Position numbers and translations under genes: made by a program. This document shows, one piece after another, positions 61,398 to 64,000 of a stretch of 64,000 nt of DNA (position 1 is its first letter; the number at the start of each line of letters is the position of its first letter). A model generated the notes under the pieces. It searched no databases. It was not told where the DNA came from and saw only the letters and a program-made list of their open reading frames with translations. This DNA comes from Pedobacter sp. KBW06 (GTDB lineage Bacteria > Bacteroidota > Bacteroidia > Sphingobacteriales > Sphingobacteriaceae), in contig NZ_QAJL01000005.1 in the NCBI RefSeq assembly GCF_003852525.1, positions 594,853-658,852 on the forward strand. The letters run 5' to 3'.

Positions 61398-62927
61398 CTA
61401 TTTCCGGATTTTAAAAGTCGTCAGTAATGCAGCATGATCAGAAGGATATTTTACCGGATGCTGATCGATGGTTCTGGAAGCAATGGCCTTTATTTTTGAG
61501 CCCTTGTAATAGATATAATCAATTCTGTCTTTAAATGCATCAACAGACATCGGGCTCCAGGTAATTCCTCTTACTTTAAGTGGGTCAGGATGGATTTCCC
61601 GGAATGAATCTTTAAATCCGTTTTTCATCAGCAAGAGTCCGGAAGGAAAGGGAACTACCAAACCACCATTCAGGTGTTGGGTTGATGCGATCCAGTCCAG
61701 ATGCGACCCTGAATTAAAATCACCGCAAAAGATTACCGGTGTAGCGGATGACTGATCAACATAGGGCTGGATGATTTGCAGGATATGACGCAAATCCCCG
61801 GTATTTCCTTCGTCCATTTGTTTTGTCAGGGTATCTGCATTCAGTTTAACTTTTTTCTCCAGATCTCCCCAGTAGTCGGTCGGAAAATTCAGCCAGTTGG
61901 CAAAGAATGCTATTTTTTGATCTTTAGACAATCTGATGTGAGCGCCGCCATTATAAAATGACTTATAGCCTTTCAGGGTTTCTTCGATGGGATAACGACT
62001 CATGATCGAAATATTGGTGCTTCTCAAATAGAAGTAATAGCCCAGGCGGTCTGCAATTTTTGCTCCTGAACCATATGTTTCCTGCATAGAAATCAAATCC
62101 GCTCCGGAATTTTTGATCACTTCCACAATCCGCTCCACACCCACTTCTTTTCCGGTCTCATTTCCTCCATGGAAGATATTAAAGTTCATCACTTTGAGCA
62201 CATCCTTTTCACCGGACAAGGACTTTGTATGTAGCGCTGGAAAATAAGCACGGTATTGTTTTTGAATAAAATCCGGACTCAGTATTTCCGCGAACAGCGC
62301 CGCCTGGTCCAGAAGTCCGTTGAAGGCATGCCACTGGTCGCGATATTCTGCGCTTGAGGAGTTTGTCGGATCTGCGATCCGCCCCCCGATAAAGAGTTCA
62401 TCTGCATTTAAAGAATCTAAACCCGGACAGTAATAAATTGCGGTATTTAAACCATCATAATATAGCCGTACCTCTTCCTTTTCTTTTGAATAGCTAAAGG
62501 CGAGCAAGTGCCATTTGTTGTCTTTTACGGTTTGACGTTCTACAGTGGGGTTATATTCGTACCGGCTTTTGCCCATAGCTTCCCATCGCCATGCGCCACT
62601 TGCCTGAACACCCAATCTCCAGCCCCTCGGTTTTTTATCTGTTAAACTGGTAGAAGAAAGCACATCATAATCACTGGCCAGCTGAGGGGAAGCCTTAACC
62701 CATAGCATAACGGAAAAATCTCCATCACTTTCTTTCAGCTGATTTTTTACGGTTAAGATTTTACGGATCCCTGCGCTGGCGGAAAGGTCGAGTGCAGATC
62801 CGGAGATTCCTTTTGTCGTACTGTATTGAGCAGCCGGTTCAAAAGACTGAAGGTATACTGGTTTTTGTGCAAAAATACTTGTGTTGGTCATCACAAGCAT
62901 GGTCATCAATTTAAATTTAAAAGTCAT
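61398..62927 (-). CDS. LamG domain plus endonuclease/exonuclease/phosphatase family protein
   Basis: A 509-residue exported protein with signal peptide (MTFKFKLMTMLVMTNTSIFA). Residues about 25-230 form a concanavalin/LamG domain (DFSVMLWVKASPQ, HLLAFSYSKEKEEVRLYYDG). The C-terminal half is an endonuclease/exonuclease/phosphatase fold with MNFNIFHGG, ISMQETYG, VIFCGDFNSGSH and YPSDHAALLTTF, the full set of metal and catalytic residues. Such proteins cleave phosphodiesters of DNA, phospholipids or phosphoinositides. The context next to glycan enzymes suggests a scavenging role. Confidence 0.88.
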   Translation of the reverse strand: MTFKFKLMTMLVMTNTSIFAQKPVYLQSFEPAAQYSTTKGISGSALDLSASAGIRKILTVKNQLKESDGDFSVMLWVKASPQLASDYDVLSSTSLTDKKPRGWRLGVQASGAWRWEAMGKSRYEYNPTVERQTVKDNKWHLLAFSYSKEKEEVRLYYDGLNTAIYYCPGLDSLNADELFIGGRIADPTNSSSAEYRDQWHAFNGLLDQAALFAEILSPDFIQKQYRAYFPALHTKSLSGEKDVLKVMNFNIFHGGNETGKEVGVERIVEVIKNSGADLISMQETYGSGAKIADRLGYYFYLRSTNISIMSRYPIEETLKGYKSFYNGGAHIRLSKDQKIAFFANWLNFPTDYWGDLEKKVKLNADTLTKQMDEGNTGDLRHILQIIQPYVDQSSATPVIFCGDFNSGSHLDWIASTQHLNGGLVVPFPSGLLLMKNGFKDSFREIHPDPLKVRGITWSPMSVDAFKDRIDYIYYKGSKIKAIASRTIDQHPVKYPSDHAALLTTFKIRK

Positions 62928-62959
62928 CTGTTATGGTCAATGGTTTGGTTTTAGGTAGA

Positions 62960-62967
62960 CAAACATA
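62960..62967 (-). promoter_or_regulatory. Bacteroidota -7 element of the LamG-EEP gene
   Basis: On the minus strand TATGTTTG is an exact TAnnTTTG box, 32 bases upstream of the start codon. No clear -33 box. Confidence 0.5.
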
Positions 62968-63019
62968 ACATTCTTTCTACGCTATTGTGACTGGCATCTT
63001 TTCTTTTTACTTTTATGAC

Positions 63020-63322
63020 ATGAACGTAAGGTGCCCACATTGTCAGGAAACATTTTAAGCAGATCAACAGCAAGCCGAATTACTGACCTATGCAATAGGC
63101 AAAGGCCAAAGACTGGTGATGTTGGACTGCCCCAAATGTTATTGGAATGTCCCTGTCAATCCGGGCAATCTTCTATCTCATGAAGCCCAAAAAGATGAGC
63201 CATCAGCCCATACCAGCGCTGAGCCTGTTAAGTGTCCTCAATGTGCTGAAGGGATCATCTGCTATGTAAACGATGGCAATGAGGAATTTTGGGGTTGCGG
63301 AGAATGCGGTCAGACTTACTGA
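63020..63322 (+). pseudogene. Zinc-ribbon protein interrupted by an in-frame TAA
   Basis: From ATG 63020 the frame reads MNVRCPHCQETF, then TAA at 63056-63058, then continues ADQQQAELLTYAIGKGQRLV and on to the stop at 63322 without another interruption. Four CxxC pairs appear in the joined product (CPHC, CPKC, CPQC, CGEC), making two complete zinc ribbons; the first pair lies before the stop. The region between TAA and the GTG at 63116 looks fully coding. This suggests a recent nonsense mutation, a sequencing error, or restart at GTG 63116/ATG 63119, giving a 68-residue product with three pairs. Joined length would be about 100 residues. Confidence 0.7.
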
Positions 63323-63371
63323 GCCCTGTTTTTTTGCGCAGGCCATTGCAGCAGGCTGAACATGGATCGGT

Positions 63372-63387
63372 CAGGTGGAAACACCTG
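63372..63387. repeat. GNRA-type hairpin
   Basis: CAGGTG and CACCTG enclose GAAA, a stable tetraloop hairpin, between the zinc-ribbon gene and metE. It adjoins the metE terminator and may add to 3'-end formation of the plus-strand transcript. Confidence 0.5.
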
Positions 63388-63388
63388 T

Positions 63389-63422
63389 AAAAAACCCCTC
63401 TTTACAATTTGTAAAAAGGGGT
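63389..63422 (-). terminator. Intrinsic terminator of metE
   Basis: ACCCCTCTTTACAA (63394-63407) pairs with 63409-63422 over 14 positions with one mismatch. On the minus strand a run of six U follows. It lies 13 bases after the metE stop. Confidence 0.88.
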
Positions 63423-63435
63423 CTAAAGAATCTGG

Positions 63436-64000
63436 CTAATAAGCAACCAATTGATTCGCGCTCAATTCCTTAGCGGCCGCCACCATTGCAATTAAAGCAC
63501 TTTTTGTTTCCGGCCAATGACGGGTCTTTAATCCACAGTCCGGGTTTACCCAAAGTTGTTCTGCAGGGATTACTGCCCTGGCTTTTTCCAAGAGCTGCAC
63601 CATTTCCTCTTTAGAAGGCACCCTTGGGGAATGAATGTCGTAAACCCCTGGTCCTATTTCGTTGGGATATTTAAAGTCTGCAAAGGCATCTAATAATTCC
63701 ATTTGTGAACGGGAGCATTCAATGGTGATCACATCGGCATCCATATCGGCAATGTTCTGAATGATGTCGTTGAATTCAGAATAGCACATGTGTGTATGAA
63801 TTTGTGTTTCATCTTTTACACCACTGGAAGAGATTTTAAATGCATTTACCGCCCATTGCAGGTAATTTTGCCAATCGTTTTTCCTCAATGGTAAACCTTC
63901 GCGAATGGCGGGTTCATCAATCTGAATAACTTTGATCCCTGCTTTTTCCAGATCTGCAACTTCATCACGGATCGCCAATGCGATCTGGTTACAGGTCAGG
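63436..64000 (-). CDS. metE: Cobalamin-independent methionine synthase, C-terminal part
   Basis: The frame enters from beyond the window edge (first visible residues LTCNQIALAIRDEV) and ends at 63436, so only about 187 C-terminal residues are seen. MetE transfers a methyl group from methyltetrahydrofolate to homocysteine using zinc. The signatures IKVIQIDEPAIREGLPLRK, IHTHMCYSEF (zinc ligands His and Cys), IECSRS, GVYDIHSPRVPS and WVNPDCGLKTR (last zinc Cys) are all present. An internal TTG at 63978 is not the start. Confidence 0.96.
   Translation of the reverse strand, partial: LTCNQIALAIRDEVADLEKAGIKVIQIDEPAIREGLPLRKNDWQNYLQWAVNAFKISSSGVKDETQIHTHMCYSEFNDIIQNIADMDADVITIECSRSQMELLDAFADFKYPNEIGPGVYDIHSPRVPSKEEMVQLLEKARAVIPAEQLWVNPDCGLKTRHWPETKSALIAMVAAAKELSANQLVAY

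Noticed and set aside
63056..63058. TAA as a recoded amino acid codon in the zinc-ribbon gene
   Set aside because: TAA is not known to encode selenocysteine or pyrrolysine, and many genes here end in TAA, so mutation or restart is simpler.
20..64000. CRISPR arrays, tRNA or rRNA genes, insertion sequences, prophage
   Set aside because: I looked through the intergenic gaps and saw no regularly spaced repeats, cloverleaf-like sequences, transposase or phage genes.

Overview
The window looks like chromosomal DNA of a Bacteroidota bacterium, most likely Sphingobacteriaceae and Pedobacter-like. Supporting signs are a 1642-residue protein with a type IX secretion C-terminal sorting domain, a PorP/SprF protein, a serine palmitoyltransferase operon, duplicated TatA, a glycine-rich RRM protein, DUF1080/Gfo-Idh-MocA sugar genes, several TAnnTTTG-type promoter elements and A-rich leaders with little Shine-Dalgarno signal. 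I see no rRNA, tRNA, CRISPR array, phage or IS element. Naming the genus is inference; no 16S is present.

Layout. 1-3.4 kb (minus): a GNAT gene, a fatty acid hydroxylase family gene, a ketosynthase III joined to a haem-oxygenase-like domain, and a truncated gene, apparently one lipid or polyketide-type operon. 3.6-6.2 kb: a membrane protein and a DUF885 lipoprotein. 6.3-6.7 kb: two tandem tatA genes, then a repeat-rich 580-bp gap. 7.3-18.3 kb: topA, a small conserved gene, then a giant alpha-2-macroglobulin directly followed by pbpC, a periplasmic defence/repair pair. 18.3-20.2 kb (minus): an alkylglycerol-monooxygenase-like desaturase overlapping a YhhN/TMEM86-like lysoplasmalogenase, a possible ether-lipid cleavage pair. 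20.3-25.2 kb: small conserved genes, an RRM protein, an orphan histidine kinase, a dienelactone hydrolase and a Lys/Ala-rich secreted protein.

25.7-29.0 kb (plus): spt, a GNAT-like acyltransferase and an NAD-dependent reductase, matching the bacterial ceramide pathway. 29.0-31.6 kb (minus): xseA-xseB and a TPR protein. 31.7-33.2 kb: YtxH-type small genes and an LD-carboxypeptidase. 33.4-38.4 kb (plus): a PmoA/DUF6807 protein, a double DUF1080 protein and two Gfo/Idh/MocA oxidoreductases, a likely 3-keto-glycoside pathway. 38.4-42.6 kb (minus): PorP/SprF, a sodium/sugar symporter and an MFS transporter. 42.8-51.5 kb: an HD hydrolase, a lipoprotein, a ybbA-ybbP pair divergent from a tesA-like esterase, a K+ channel, a solute-binding protein without signal peptide, and map. 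51.6-57.6 kb (minus): a three-gene unit led by a small lipoprotein and the giant T9SS cargo. 57.7-64 kb: a CubicO-type serine hydrolase, a phosphodiester glycosidase family protein, a PNGase F-like lipoprotein, a LamG-endonuclease/exonuclease/phosphatase protein, a zinc-ribbon gene broken by an in-frame stop, and the 3' end of metE.

Most intergenic gaps are short and convergent genes often overlap at their 3' ends. The items most worth a second look are the ether-lipid pair, the ketosynthase/diiron-like fusion operon, the ceramide operon, the interrupted zinc-ribbon gene, the long dyad in front of the PNGase F-like gene, and the structured repeats at 6.9-7.03 kb.
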